Below, one piece after another: positions 46,646 through 56,759 of a stretch of 64,000 nucleotides of DNA; within the stretch, counting starts at the first letter, position 1; each line of letters opens with the position of its first letter. The DNA is taken from NCBI GenBank assembly GCA_017481745.1, contig JAFUOV010000003.1:1-64000 (forward strand), in the 5' to 3' direction. The stretch is from Bacteroidaceae bacterium (GTDB taxonomy: Bacteria; Bacteroidota; Bacteroidia; Bacteroidales; Barnesiellaceae_A). The position numbers were made by a program, and so were the translations under genes. The notes below the pieces were generated by a model, which was given only the letters and a program-made list of their open reading frames with translations, ran no database searches and was not told the origin of the DNA.

Positions 46646-49600
46646 ATGAAATTGACAAAACACATATTACGATATATCATAACCTTGATAGGGGTTGTGT
46701 CGAGTTGTATCTTTTTCACCGCACAAGCCCTGCCCGTAGAGCACTATGCCGCTCAATCGGTATTGAGCAGTGGCAAGTGGTATAAGGTGAGTGTAACCCA
46801 ATCGGGGATACATCAGATAAGCTATTCGCAACTGAAAGATTGGGGCTTTAGCGACCCTTCGCGTGTGCGCGTATATGGATATGGTGGTGCCTTGCTCCCC
46901 GAGACATACAGCACAAACGATGCCGACGACCTGCCTCAGATACCCATTGTACACAACAACAACCGCATTCTGTTCTATGCGCAAGGTACTGTAAAATGGC
47001 AATACGACAAGTCGGCACAGAAGTTGATACACCGACAGAACACCTATGCCAACGCCGGCTACTATTTTATCACCGAGAGCGACGAGCCCGCAGCTACTGC
47101 CGAGGTTGCTACCCTTGCCACCCCCAACGGCAATATGATAAATATGTATGACGGCTATTCACTGCACGAGGTAGAGAGTGCCTCTATGAGTAAGACCGGG
47201 CAGATGTTCTTTGGTGAGGATTTCCGCTACACACAGACACAAAACTTCCCCTTCAGCATACCGGGTATCGACACACAAACGCCCATGTTGGTAGAGATAG
47301 CTTTCGGAGCTAAGATATTGGGCAGCACCGGCTCGTTGCGTGTTTACCACAACGGCTCGTTGATATCGGGCGGTAGCGATTGGCAGATAAAAGCCAACAC
47401 CGACAACACATACGAGTTTATGAAATATATCACTCCAAGCACTACTGTAAAACCACGTGGTGGCTCGGAAGATTTTTCTATTACATATCAGGCCGGTGGC
47501 AATACGGTGAATGCCCGTCTTGACTACATCAAGCTATCGTACAAGCGCAAGTTGCAACTATACAACGGCTCGGTCAAGTTTCGCGCTCACAGCCTCGAGC
47601 CGGGCGACAGCTATGCCATATCCGGCATGACCAGCGGTTGCATTGTATGGGATGTTACCACACCCCACACTCCTCGAAGAGTAGAATATACGCTATCGGA
47701 AAAGCAAGCCATTTTCAGCCCACAAGAGGCAAACAGAGAGTACATTGCATTTGACCCCGGCGCAACATTTACCGACGTAGTAGGCGCAGGTCATGTAGCC
47801 AACCAGAACCTGCACGCATTGGAAACGCCCGATATGGTAATCCTTGCGCCGTCGCTCTATCTCGAACAGGCGCAACAAGTTGCCGCATTGCACGAGAGTG
47901 TCGACTCGATGGTGGTACACGTTATCCAACACGACTTGGTCTTTAATGAATTTTCGTCGGGGACACCCGACGGCGTGGCATATCGTCGATTGATGAAGAT
48001 GTTTTACGACCGCTCCAAGGTCAATCCCACCGGTCGACAAGTAAAATATCTGCTGCTATTTGGTCGTGGTCTTTACGACAACCGCAAGGTATCGAGCGAT
48101 GCACAATTATGCAATTATCCGTTATTGCTCACATACCAAAGCCCGCGCAGCGAGAACGAAACGTACTCATACACCAGCGACGACTTCTTTACATATCTCG
48201 AAGACGATGCCACATCAAAGAACAGCACCAACCTGATGAGCATCGGTGTGGGTCGCTTTCCTGTGAAGAGCACAGAAGAGGCAAACATCGTAGTAGAGAA
48301 GCTATATCAATACGTCAACAAGCCCAACTACGGAGCATGGCGCAACCAAGCCATTATTGTAGCCGACGATGGCAACTCGGGTGCTCACATGCGACAAGCC
48401 GAGTCGGTAGCATCGTACTGGATGGAAGACAAGCCCGACCTATTCATCAACAAAGTATATATTGATGCATTCACCGAGGTAAATACCTCTATCGGTCGCA
48501 CCTTCCCCGAAGCCAAGAAGCGCATGATGCAACTGCTGGAAGATGGTCAGTTGGTACTCGATTATATAGGTCATGCCAACCCCGTCAGCTGGACAGCCGA
48601 AGACCTACTCAATATCAACGATATCAAGTCGCTGTATCTCAAGAACCTGCCCTTCATGTTTACAGCCACATGCGACTTCAGTCGTTACGACTCGGAGGAG
48701 ATATCGGGTGGCGAATACTTCTTCCTCAACGAGTTTGGTGGAGCCATATCGCTGTTGTCATCGACACGTGTTGCATGGATAAACGAGAACGGACGACTCA
48801 ACAACGCCATAGGCGACTACCTATTTGAGCGCGACGAGAACAACGAACACTACCGATTGGGCGACATTATAAGGAAAGGAAAAAATCAGATTACCGAACA
48901 ATACATTGCAGCGCCCAACAAATACTCGCCCGACAGCAACAAGCTGGTATACACACTATTGGGAGACCCCGCCATGCGCCTTGGATATCCGTCACATAGG
49001 GTCGAGGCTACTCTTATCAACGGTGCAGATGCCAACGGCGACATAACCCTCGAAGCCCGCTCGAATGTATCGGTAGAGGGTCGCATTCTCACCCCCTCGG
49101 GAGCCGAAGCATCCGACTTTGAAGGAGAGGTATTCATCAACCTCTATGATGCCGAACAGATAACCAAATCGCACGGCTACGACAACGGTGTAGAGTTGGA
49201 ATTTACCGAGCGCAACAACAAGCTATTCTCGGGCAAAGCCAATGTTCATAATGGCAAGTTTGCTCTGACATTCCGCATGCCCAAAGAGACAAGTTTCTCC
49301 AACAAAAACGGCTTGCTACAATTCTATGCATACAGCCAAGATGCCATAGAGGCAAGCGGAGCAAACTCGACCATAAAAATAGGAGGCAGCGCCGAAGTAA
49401 CAGAAAAAGATACCGTAGGACCCGATATTACCTACCTCTACCTCAATACATCATCTTTCAGCGAGGGAGATGTCGTAAACGAAAGCCCCGTACTCTTTGC
49501 GGCATTCCAAGACGAGTCGGGCATCAACCTCTCAACATCGGGTATAGGACACAGCATGACTGTTACCATCGACGGAAAAACGAGCTACTCGGATGTGAGC

Positions 49601-50074
49601 AGCTACTACACCCCCGATACCACCGGTATATCGGGCTCAATATGCTATCCATTGAGCGACTTGAGCAACGGCAACCACGCTCTATCCTTCCGCGTATGGG
49701 ATAACGAAGGCAACTCATCAACCGCCACCATCGAGTTTACCGTACAAGAAGGCTTGGCGCCCGAAATTTATAAGGTTTATGCCGACCAAAATCCGGCACG
49801 AACATCAACCAACTTCTATCTCGAGCACAACCGCCCCGATGGAATTGTATCTGTAACGATAACCGTATACAACCTCATGGGTATGCCCGTATGGCAAACC
49901 ACCAAAAAGGGAACTTCGGACAAATTCAAGACATTCCCCACCACTTGGAACCTCACCACAAGCAGTGGAGCCAAAGTGCCGGGAGGTGTATATCTGTATC
50001 GTGCGACAATCTCGACCGACAACACACATTTTGCCACCCAATCGCAAAAGTTGTTGGTTGCACCATCACGATAA
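46646..50074 (+). CDS. PorU-like C25 protease, copy 1
   Basis: 1142 residues with a signal peptide (to about AQALP). The N-terminal region reads SGKWYKVSVTQSGIHQISY, LKDWGF and VYGYGGALLPE, typical of PorU. The caspase-like C25 domain has the dyad His643 (YIGHAN) and Cys676 (FTATCDFSRYD), 33 residues apart. Ig-like domains follow from about residue 800. The C-terminus resembles a T9SS C-terminal domain (YNLMGMPVWQTT, GGVYLYRATI). PorU is the sortase that removes that domain from cargo and attaches A-LPS. It is clearly related to the copy at 51492-54893 but diverged. It may be the true sortase or a paralogue. Divergent from the SUI1-like gene. Confidence 0.85.
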   Translation: MKLTKHILRYIITLIGVVSSCIFFTAQALPVEHYAAQSVLSSGKWYKVSVTQSGIHQISYSQLKDWGFSDPSRVRVYGYGGALLPETYSTNDADDLPQIPIVHNNNRILFYAQGTVKWQYDKSAQKLIHRQNTYANAGYYFITESDEPAATAEVATLATPNGNMINMYDGYSLHEVESASMSKTGQMFFGEDFRYTQTQNFPFSIPGIDTQTPMLVEIAFGAKILGSTGSLRVYHNGSLISGGSDWQIKANTDNTYEFMKYITPSTTVKPRGGSEDFSITYQAGGNTVNARLDYIKLSYKRKLQLYNGSVKFRAHSLEPGDSYAISGMTSGCIVWDVTTPHTPRRVEYTLSEKQAIFSPQEANREYIAFDPGATFTDVVGAGHVANQNLHALETPDMVILAPSLYLEQAQQVAALHESVDSMVVHVIQHDLVFNEFSSGTPDGVAYRRLMKMFYDRSKVNPTGRQVKYLLLFGRGLYDNRKVSSDAQLCNYPLLLTYQSPRSENETYSYTSDDFFTYLEDDATSKNSTNLMSIGVGRFPVKSTEEANIVVEKLYQYVNKPNYGAWRNQAIIVADDGNSGAHMRQAESVASYWMEDKPDLFINKVYIDAFTEVNTSIGRTFPEAKKRMMQLLEDGQLVLDYIGHANPVSWTAEDLLNINDIKSLYLKNLPFMFTATCDFSRYDSEEISGGEYFFLNEFGGAISLLSSTRVAWINENGRLNNAIGDYLFERDENNEHYRLGDIIRKGKNQITEQYIAAPNKYSPDSNKLVYTLLGDPAMRLGYPSHRVEATLINGADANGDITLEARSNVSVEGRILTPSGAEASDFEGEVFINLYDAEQITKSHGYDNGVELEFTERNNKLFSGKANVHNGKFALTFRMPKETSFSNKNGLLQFYAYSQDAIEASGANSTIKIGGSAEVTEKDTVGPDITYLYLNTSSFSEGDVVNESPVLFAAFQDESGINLSTSGIGHSMTVTIDGKTSYSDVSSYYTPDTTGISGSICYPLSDLSNGNHALSFRVWDNEGNSSTATIEFTVQEGLAPEIYKVYADQNPARTSTNFYLEHNRPDGIVSVTITVYNLMGMPVWQTTKKGTSDKFKTFPTTWNLTTSSGAKVPGGVYLYRATISTDNTHFATQSQKLLVAPSR

Positions 50075-50124
50075 ATCAGTAGCGCACATCTATCACTGCG
50101 GCATAACTGCAACAAGCACAAAGA

Positions 50125-50148
50125 TTTGTTCCGAAAAAATAGAACAAA
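50125..50148 (+). promoter_or_regulatory. inverted repeat upstream of the rex promoter
   Basis: TTTGTTC (50125-50131) and GAACAAA (50142-50148) form a 7-bp perfect inverted repeat with a 10-nt spacer, just upstream of the rex -7 box. Rex operators have TTGT and ACAA halves, but their spacing is usually 4 nt shorter, so this is only a candidate autoregulatory site. Confidence 0.35.
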
Positions 50149-50162
50149 ACGGGACAATTTAT

Positions 50163-50170
50163 TATCTTTG
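50163..50170 (+). promoter_or_regulatory. -7 box of rex
   Basis: TATCTTTG lies 26 nt upstream of the rex start. The predicted start of transcription near 50178 leaves a leader of about 20 nt. The -33 box is not clear. Confidence 0.6.
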
Positions 50171-50196
50171 CACCTTGAATAATATTGCCCGGCGAT

Positions 50197-50841
50197 ATGA
50201 CTATACCCGCAACAAATATGAACATAAAACTACCGGAGCCTACACTGCATAGGCTTCCGTGGTATCTTGCATACGTCAAGTTGGTTCAAGCTCAAGGAAT
50301 TGAGTATATATCATCTACCCAAATATCAAAAGCCATCAACGTCGATGCCTCGCAGATAGCCAAAGACCTCTCGTTTGTAAACATATCGGGCAAGACAAGA
50401 GTAGGCTATGAAGTAGACTCGTTGGTGTATGTATTGGAGCAGTTTTTGGGTTTCACATCGCAACACCGCGCTATCGTGTATGGCGTAGGACGTTTGGGAG
50501 CAGCCCTGATGCACGACTCGGGCTTGGCTCAATACGGGCTCGAAATCGTTGCCGGTTTTGATATACGCCAATTACCCCAAAACAACATCAATGGCATACC
50601 GGTGTATAACATCACAGAGTTTGCACAGAAACGTGCCGAACTTAATGCACACATCGGCATCCTCACCGTACCGGTAGAGAAAGCACAAGAAGCCACCGAC
50701 AATATGGTAGAAAATGGCATACGAGCCATATGGAATTTTACACCATATCGCTTGCGTGTACCCGAAAACATAGTAATACAAAACACCTCTATATACGCCC
50801 ATTTGGCGGTCATGTTCAACCGCTTGGGCAATGTAGAATAA
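50197..50841 (+). CDS. rex: redox-sensing repressor Rex
   Basis: 214 residues from the ATG at 50197 (MTIPATNMNIKLPEP); an upstream TTG at 50185 is rejected because it is close to the promoter and not needed. The winged-helix region is LPEPTLHRLPWYLAYVKLVQ and STQISKAINVDASQIAKDLS. The Rossmann part starts IVYGVGRLGAALM, binding NADH. Rex leaves DNA when NADH/NAD+ rises and controls fermentation genes. It lies between two PorU-like genes and starts a transcript with the FAH gene (12-nt gap). Confidence 0.95.
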   Translation: MTIPATNMNIKLPEPTLHRLPWYLAYVKLVQAQGIEYISSTQISKAINVDASQIAKDLSFVNISGKTRVGYEVDSLVYVLEQFLGFTSQHRAIVYGVGRLGAALMHDSGLAQYGLEIVAGFDIRQLPQNNINGIPVYNITEFAQKRAELNAHIGILTVPVEKAQEATDNMVENGIRAIWNFTPYRLRVPENIVIQNTSIYAHLAVMFNRLGNVE

Positions 50842-50853
50842 ATATAGCCGATA

Positions 50854-51468
50854 ATGAAAATTATAGCCGTAGGTTGGAATTACAGAGCACACAACAGCGA
50901 AATGGGACGCGAGGAAGAGTGCGAAACCCCCATTGTATTCCTCAAGCCCGAGACAGCGCTACTCAAAGACGGCAAACCCCTGTTCCTACCCCCTCACAGC
51001 AATCGTATCGAGCACGAAGCCGAGATTGTGGTGCGCATCTGCCGAGTAGGAAAAAATATAGCACCGCGGTTTGCACACCGCTACTACGATGCACTGACCG
51101 TAGGTGTAGACTTCACCGCACGCGACCTGCAACAGCAGCTACGTCAAGCCGGCGCACCATGGGAACTTGCCAAGGGTTTTGACGGCTCGGCAGCCATAGG
51201 CTCGTGGGTAGCCAAGGAGGAGTTGCCGCTGGAAACAGGTATCGACTTCTCTCTACAACTCAACGGCGTAACCGTACAAGAGGGAAACACTCGCAATATG
51301 ATACACAGTATCGACAACATCATAGCGTATGTAAGTCGTTTCTTTACCCTCAAAATGGGCGATATACTCTACACCGGTACTCCTGCCGGAGTAGGACCGG
51401 TAGCTATCGACGACCATGTAACCGGCTACATAGACAATCGCAAAGTACTCGAGTTCAATATTAAATAA
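50854..51468 (+). CDS. fumarylacetoacetate hydrolase family protein
   Basis: 204 residues of the FAH fold: VGWNYRAHNSEMG, FLKPETALL, HEAEIVVRI (metal-binding Glu), LTVGVDFTARDLQ, KGFDGSAAIGSW and YTGTPAGVGPVAIDD. Members act as acylpyruvases or oxaloacetate tautomerases/decarboxylases, and the substrate here cannot be told. The gene lies 23 nt before the second PorU-like gene and 12 nt after rex, so it is in their operon. Confidence 0.92.
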   Translation: MKIIAVGWNYRAHNSEMGREEECETPIVFLKPETALLKDGKPLFLPPHSNRIEHEAEIVVRICRVGKNIAPRFAHRYYDALTVGVDFTARDLQQQLRQAGAPWELAKGFDGSAAIGSWVAKEELPLETGIDFSLQLNGVTVQEGNTRNMIHSIDNIIAYVSRFFTLKMGDILYTGTPAGVGPVAIDDHVTGYIDNRKVLEFNIK

Positions 51469-51491
51469 CAGAAATACAACACCATATACAT

Positions 51492-54400
51492 ATGAAAAGA
51501 ATAGCAAACATGTTGCACAAAACAGCACAATTTGTTTCAGCCATAATATTAGCCGCAAGTTTCAGCCTTCAAGTTGCAGCATTGCCTGTTTCTCACTATG
51601 CCGACCACTCGGTATTGAGCCAAGGTCGATGGGTAAAGATAGCCACAACCGAGCGCGGTATTCATCGCATCGACGCTGCAACACTGCAAAGTTGGGGCTT
51701 CAGCGATCCCTCAAAAGTGAGCATCTACGGACAGAACGGCTACATGCTGCCCGAAACATTCAGCACTCAAGATTCCGACGACTTGCAAGCTATCCCTACA
51801 CACTTCGAAGGCGATGCTATATACTTCTATGCTTCGGGTAGCACTCAATGGAATAGAGTTTCGGGTTCTACCTATTGGACCCACACCAACAACTACTATT
51901 CGACCATATCATATTACTTCCTCACCGAGGAACGCCCCCAATTGGCATTGGAGACATCGGGCAATGAGGTGAGCGATGGCACTGCTATAACAACGTTTGA
52001 CGAATATATTTTGCACGAGAATGACAATGTATGTTTGGGACAAACAGGTCGCCTCTACTTGGGAGAAGACCTTACAACCAATAGCGAAATAAGCCTAAAA
52101 GCTCCGGGCATTACCGGCGAAAAGATGACCGTATATATCGCAATGGGTGCCAACTCTTCTTCTACCTACACCCTTGCTACTATATACAACGGCAAGACCC
52201 TCACTCCGGCAGTTTCGATAGGAGCTTCCGACTCGTACACCTATATCAAAGAGGCAAAACGATACTATACGATAGATGCTGCCGAAGACTTTACACTCAA
52301 CTTCAAGAGCTCGGGTTCAGGTACTCTCAATTGCTTCTACCTCGATTATATCCGCCTCTTCTACACCCGCCGCATAGAGTTGGACAGCGCACAGATGCAA
52401 TTCCGTCGTATCAATATCAATGGCGACTACTATGCTATCGACACCAAAGGTCGCAACAACAGCGATATACGCGTTTGGAACGTTTCAAACGTCAACAAGC
52501 CCTATATGCTCAAGACCAATACGATAGACAACAAAATAGCCTTCAAGGTCGAAAGCAACAACAACAACTACAACGAATACATTGCATTCGATATTAAAGA
52601 CCAAACACTCCATACGCCACAATATGTATGCAATGTAGAGGCACAAGACATACATGGTATAGACGATATACCCGATATGGTGATTGTAACAACACGCTAT
52701 TTCATAAAAGAGGCAGAACGCATTGCACAACTTCACCGCGACATGGACAACATGAAGGTATTAGTGTGCGACCAACTTGCCATATTCAACGAGTTCTCGG
52801 GCGGTACTCCCGATGCTACAGCTATACGCCGCATGATGAAGATGTTCTACGACCGAGCTCAAGCCGGCTATGGCAATGCCCCCCGCTATCTGCTTTTATA
52901 TGGTCGTGGCTCATACAACAACCGCGCCATTGCACACAAGCTGCACCAAGAAGACAACATACAATTGGTAACATATCAATCGGAGAGCAGCACCGACCAA
53001 CGTTATTCATACATCTCTGACGACTACTTCGGATTGTTGGACGACAAATCGGGTGTCGACATGACCGCCGAAGCAATGCAGGTGAGCATAGGACGTATGC
53101 CGCTGCGCAACGTCGACGAGTCGCAACAAGTGTACAACAAATTGGTAAACTATATCAACCAAAAGCCCATCAACAATTTGTGGAAAAACAAATCATGCTT
53201 CATCGGATTTCGTGGCGACAACAACCTACACGTCAGACAGATAAACACCATTGCAAAACAAACCGTTGAGGCAGAGCAACAACACATAATAGTAGACAAG
53301 GTATATCAAAATGCCTATGCCACACAAGGCGGCAAGGCTTATGCCGGCACCAAAGAACAAATCTTCCGAGATCTTGAAGAGGGTGCTATGATATACAACT
53401 TTATGGGACACGCCGACCACGTATCTATCGGTCGCGACCTCATCAGCATCACCGATGCCAAAGCCATGACCAACAAGATGTTGCCTATTTTCATCACTGC
53501 GACTTGCGACGTGTGCCCCTTCGACAAGGATGAAAACTCGGTAGGCGAGGCTCTATTCAAAAACGGTAATGGTGGTTTTATTGCCCTTTACACAACTACT
53601 CGCACCGTATATACCAATGGTAATGAAAATATCAACCGCGAATTGATGCGCGAACTTTTCGTTCCCGGCAATGACGGAAAAGTGCGACTTGGCGACGTAA
53701 TGCGCCGAGCCAAGACAACCTTGTTACATGACAAATCGGGAGGTACCATCAGCGACCCCAACAAATTGAAGTATTGCCTCATCGGCGACCCCGCACTTGC
53801 CATACCTCTACCCTCTTACGACATCAAGATTGAGACCATCAATGGTACAGCAGTAAGTGAAGGTGCAAAGATAGCAACTCCAGCCAACAGCACGGTAACC
53901 ATCACAGGTAGCATATACAACACAGCTGGTGAAGCAGCAAACGACTTCAACGGCACATTGTGCTACGAGGTATACGATGCGCCCACCGAAGAGGCAGCGA
54001 CAGAGAGTGTATCATCGTCTGCCGGTGCTACAACACTTTCCGAAAAATTCTTTGTACGCAAATACAAGTTGGCTACAGCAGCCGACACAATAGTAAATGG
54101 CAAGTTTACCGCAACCTTCCAACTGCCCATCCAATGCTTGCAAAGCGACTCTACAGCGCTTGTCAGCCTCTATGCCTATAACACCGATAAGAATATTGAA
54201 GCCAAAGGCTACAACAAGAATATCCTTATAAATGGCATCGAGGAGAGTACACCCGACAATACAGCCCCCACCATCTCCGGTATATGGGTAGGTGACGAAA
54301 CCTTCAGCGAAGGCGATGCGGTAAGTGCCAACACACACTATCATTGCAATCTCACCGACGAAGAGAGTGGTATCACCAACAACGAGTTGTCAATGGGTAA

Positions 54401-54893
54401 ATTGATGACATTGTGGTTGGATGGCAATCTGATATGCAACGACCTTGCAGGCTACTACGCACCCACAGCAGGCACAGGCACAGGCACTATCGACTACCCG
54501 CTCAGCAACCTTTCGGTGGGAGCTCATAGCATTACCATTAAGGTATTTGACAATGCCGGCAACTCTGCCGAAGCCACAACAACCTTTGTTGTCGAAAAGA
54601 CTGCTACCGAGCAATACACCATAGACATTGCCGAAGACCCCGTAACCACTCAAGCCACCATAAGCCTCGAGGGTGTTGTCAGCGACGATATGACCATCCG
54701 ATATGTCATCTTGGAAAGCAACACCGGCAATGAAGTGTGGACCAACAACACATCGGCAACACAAGTCGTATGGGACTTGACCACCGCCGGCGACACAGCA
54801 AAACCGGGCGAGTACACTTGCTACGCCTATATTTCAACAGAAGAAGGCAAATTTGTTACCATCGGCAAAAAAATAATAGTCATAAGGCAATAA
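51492..54893 (+). CDS. porU: PorU-like C25 protease, copy 2 (next to porV)
   Basis: 1133 residues with a signal peptide (to about LQVAALP); a start at 51513 is also possible. The N-terminal region (QGRWVKIATTERGIHRID, LQSWGFSDPSKVSIYG) aligns with copy 1. The C25 dyad is His640 (FMGHAD) and Cys672 (ITATCDVCPFD), 32 apart, one fewer than in copy 1. A GGFIALYTTTRTVY segment follows. Ig-like domains come next, then a divergent C-terminal T9SS-like domain (TGNEVWTNN, GEYTCYAYIS). Its place before porV fits the canonical porU position known from Porphyromonas. Confidence 0.87.
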   Translation: MKRIANMLHKTAQFVSAIILAASFSLQVAALPVSHYADHSVLSQGRWVKIATTERGIHRIDAATLQSWGFSDPSKVSIYGQNGYMLPETFSTQDSDDLQAIPTHFEGDAIYFYASGSTQWNRVSGSTYWTHTNNYYSTISYYFLTEERPQLALETSGNEVSDGTAITTFDEYILHENDNVCLGQTGRLYLGEDLTTNSEISLKAPGITGEKMTVYIAMGANSSSTYTLATIYNGKTLTPAVSIGASDSYTYIKEAKRYYTIDAAEDFTLNFKSSGSGTLNCFYLDYIRLFYTRRIELDSAQMQFRRININGDYYAIDTKGRNNSDIRVWNVSNVNKPYMLKTNTIDNKIAFKVESNNNNYNEYIAFDIKDQTLHTPQYVCNVEAQDIHGIDDIPDMVIVTTRYFIKEAERIAQLHRDMDNMKVLVCDQLAIFNEFSGGTPDATAIRRMMKMFYDRAQAGYGNAPRYLLLYGRGSYNNRAIAHKLHQEDNIQLVTYQSESSTDQRYSYISDDYFGLLDDKSGVDMTAEAMQVSIGRMPLRNVDESQQVYNKLVNYINQKPINNLWKNKSCFIGFRGDNNLHVRQINTIAKQTVEAEQQHIIVDKVYQNAYATQGGKAYAGTKEQIFRDLEEGAMIYNFMGHADHVSIGRDLISITDAKAMTNKMLPIFITATCDVCPFDKDENSVGEALFKNGNGGFIALYTTTRTVYTNGNENINRELMRELFVPGNDGKVRLGDVMRRAKTTLLHDKSGGTISDPNKLKYCLIGDPALAIPLPSYDIKIETINGTAVSEGAKIATPANSTVTITGSIYNTAGEAANDFNGTLCYEVYDAPTEEAATESVSSSAGATTLSEKFFVRKYKLATAADTIVNGKFTATFQLPIQCLQSDSTALVSLYAYNTDKNIEAKGYNKNILINGIEESTPDNTAPTISGIWVGDETFSEGDAVSANTHYHCNLTDEESGITNNELSMGKLMTLWLDGNLICNDLAGYYAPTAGTGTGTIDYPLSNLSVGAHSITIKVFDNAGNSAEATTTFVVEKTATEQYTIDIAEDPVTTQATISLEGVVSDDMTIRYVILESNTGNEVWTNNTSATQVVWDLTTAGDTAKPGEYTCYAYISTEEGKFVTIGKKIIVIRQ

Positions 54894-54953
54894 AATAGGT
54901 ATAATTGCTGTTTATTAAAATATGACTGAACAAAACAACAATCATTATTACGC

Positions 54954-56171
54954 ATGAACAAGAATAGCATTATATCAATCGCAGCTCTGCTACTGGCTTG
55001 CATAACAGCCATTCAAGCCTATGGACAAGGTGAAGTTGTAAAACAATTCAACCCTGTCAATACCGGTGCAACCTCACTCACCATTGCCCCCGATGCTCGT
55101 GGTGCTGGTATGGGTGATATAGGTGCTGCCACCGACCCCGACGTAAACTCTCAATTCTGGAACGCATCGAAATATGCCTTTGCATTCAGCGATGCCGGTA
55201 TCGGACTTTCATACACCCCTTGGTTGAGCAAGTTGGTCAACGACATCTATCTTCTCAACCTCAGCGGATATCTCAAGTTTGGACCCGAGAAACCCCAAGC
55301 CCTGAGTTTATCGCTTCGCTACTTCTCATTGGGTAGCATTGCGCTGACCAACCAGAATGGCGATGAAGTAAATCAAATCAACCCCTTCGAGATGGCTGTC
55401 GACTTGGGCTACTCGCGCAAGCTATCGGAAAGCTTCTCTATGGGTGTTGTATTGCGCTATATCTACTCCGACCTCGGTTTCCAATATGACGAGAGCGGTA
55501 GCGCAACCGGTAGCGTGAAAGGTGCTTCGGCATTCGGAGCCGATATATCATGGTACTACACCTCTTACCCCATCATTGCTCGCAACGAGTGCCAATGGTC
55601 GTGGGGTATGAACATCTCGAACATCGGTTCTAAATTGGCATACGACAACGGCAACCAACCCGCATTCTTGCCCACCAACTTGAAGATAGGTACTTCGTTC
55701 CTCTTCCCCATTGCCGACAAGAATACCATTGCCATCAACCTCGATGCCAACAAAATGCTTGTCCCCACAATGCCCCAAGAGAGCCAATTCAAGGATGACA
55801 ACGGAAATATAGACCGCGATGCCTACAATGCAGCTCGCGAAGACTACTACAACATGTCGCCGTTTGAAGGTATTGCCAAGTCGTTCTACGATGCTCCGGG
55901 CGGATTTGAAGAGGAGTTGCGCGAGATAAACTTCTCGGTGGGTCTCGAGTATACCTACAATCGCATGTTCTCGCTTCGCGCCGGATACTATTGGGAAGAC
56001 GAATACAAAGACAACCGCCAATTCTTCTCGTTTGGTGCAAGTTTTGCCTACAGCATCTTGCAAGTTGATGCCGCATACTTGTTGGCAACAGCAGCATCGA
56101 GCCCCCTCGACCAAACATTGCGTTTCACCTTGGCATTCGACCTCGAGGGTATAAAGAACTTACTTCAATAA
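54954..56171 (+). CDS. porV: T9SS outer-membrane protein PorV
   Basis: 405 residues with a signal peptide (to about AYGQ). The start of the mature protein (NTGATSLTIAPDARGAGMGDIGAATDPDVNSQFWNASKYAF) and alternating strands fit the PorV/LptO outer-membrane barrel. PorV shuttles cargo from the translocon to the PorU sortase. It begins 60 nt after copy 2 of PorU. The last strand ends LRFTLAFDLEGIKNLLQ. Confidence 0.95.
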   Translation: MNKNSIISIAALLLACITAIQAYGQGEVVKQFNPVNTGATSLTIAPDARGAGMGDIGAATDPDVNSQFWNASKYAFAFSDAGIGLSYTPWLSKLVNDIYLLNLSGYLKFGPEKPQALSLSLRYFSLGSIALTNQNGDEVNQINPFEMAVDLGYSRKLSESFSMGVVLRYIYSDLGFQYDESGSATGSVKGASAFGADISWYYTSYPIIARNECQWSWGMNISNIGSKLAYDNGNQPAFLPTNLKIGTSFLFPIADKNTIAINLDANKMLVPTMPQESQFKDDNGNIDRDAYNAAREDYYNMSPFEGIAKSFYDAPGGFEEELREINFSVGLEYTYNRMFSLRAGYYWEDEYKDNRQFFSFGASFAYSILQVDAAYLLATAASSPLDQTLRFTLAFDLEGIKNLLQ

Positions 56172-56183
56172 AAATATAAGCCT

Positions 56184-56660
56184 ATGAAAATAAGAGTAGG
56201 CATGGGATTTGATGTGCACCGTCTTGTCGAAGGTCGCGACCTTTGGTTGGGCGGTGTGCGCATTGAACACACTGCCGGATTGTTAGGACACTCGGATGCC
56301 GACGTTGTGATACACGCCTTGTGCGATGCCCTGCTGGGTGCTGCCAATATGCGCGATATAGGTTACCACTTCCCCGACACTGCCGGTGAATATGCCGGTA
56401 TCGACAGCAAAATCTTACTACGCAAAGTTACCCAACTCCTTGCCGAGAAAGGCTACCGAATAGGTAACGCCGATATAACTATCTGTGCCGAGCGCCCCAA
56501 GCTAAATCCTCACGTTCCCGCCATGAAAGAGGCTATGGCTGCTTGCATGGAGATAGAAACAGACGATATTTCTATCAAGGCCACCACTACCGAAAAATTG
56601 GGTTTTACAGGTCGTGAAGAAGGAATATCGGCATACGCTGTAGTGCTGATTGAAAAATAA
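56184..56660 (+). CDS. ispF: 2-C-methyl-D-erythritol 2,4-cyclodiphosphate synthase
   Basis: 158 residues. It makes MEcPP in the MEP isoprenoid pathway. Metal ligands lie in GFDVHRLVEG and LLGHSDADVVIHALCDALLGAA. Also seen are GYHFPDT and the C-terminal TTEKLGFTGREEGISAYAVVLI. It starts 12 nt after porV, an order (porU-porV-ispF) also known in Porphyromonas. Confidence 0.97.
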   Translation: MKIRVGMGFDVHRLVEGRDLWLGGVRIEHTAGLLGHSDADVVIHALCDALLGAANMRDIGYHFPDTAGEYAGIDSKILLRKVTQLLAEKGYRIGNADITICAERPKLNPHVPAMKEAMAACMEIETDDISIKATTTEKLGFTGREEGISAYAVVLIEK

Positions 56661-56725
56661 ATCTTTTTATTTCATACCTAAAATTTCTACACAAACTTTT
56701 CTGCGATAAACAGAAAAAATTTGTG

Positions 56726-56733
56726 TACCTTTG
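56726..56733 (+). promoter_or_regulatory. -7 box of mnmA
   Basis: TACCTTTG lies 26 nt upstream of the mnmA start codon, suggesting an extra promoter inside the T9SS-ispF gene run. Confidence 0.5.
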
Positions 56734-56759
56734 TTCTATTGGAAAAAGGCTACGGTATT

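Noticed and set aside
50125..50148. Firm assignment as a Rex operator
   Set aside because: The half-sites are separated by 4 more nt than the usual Rex site, so it is kept only as a candidate.
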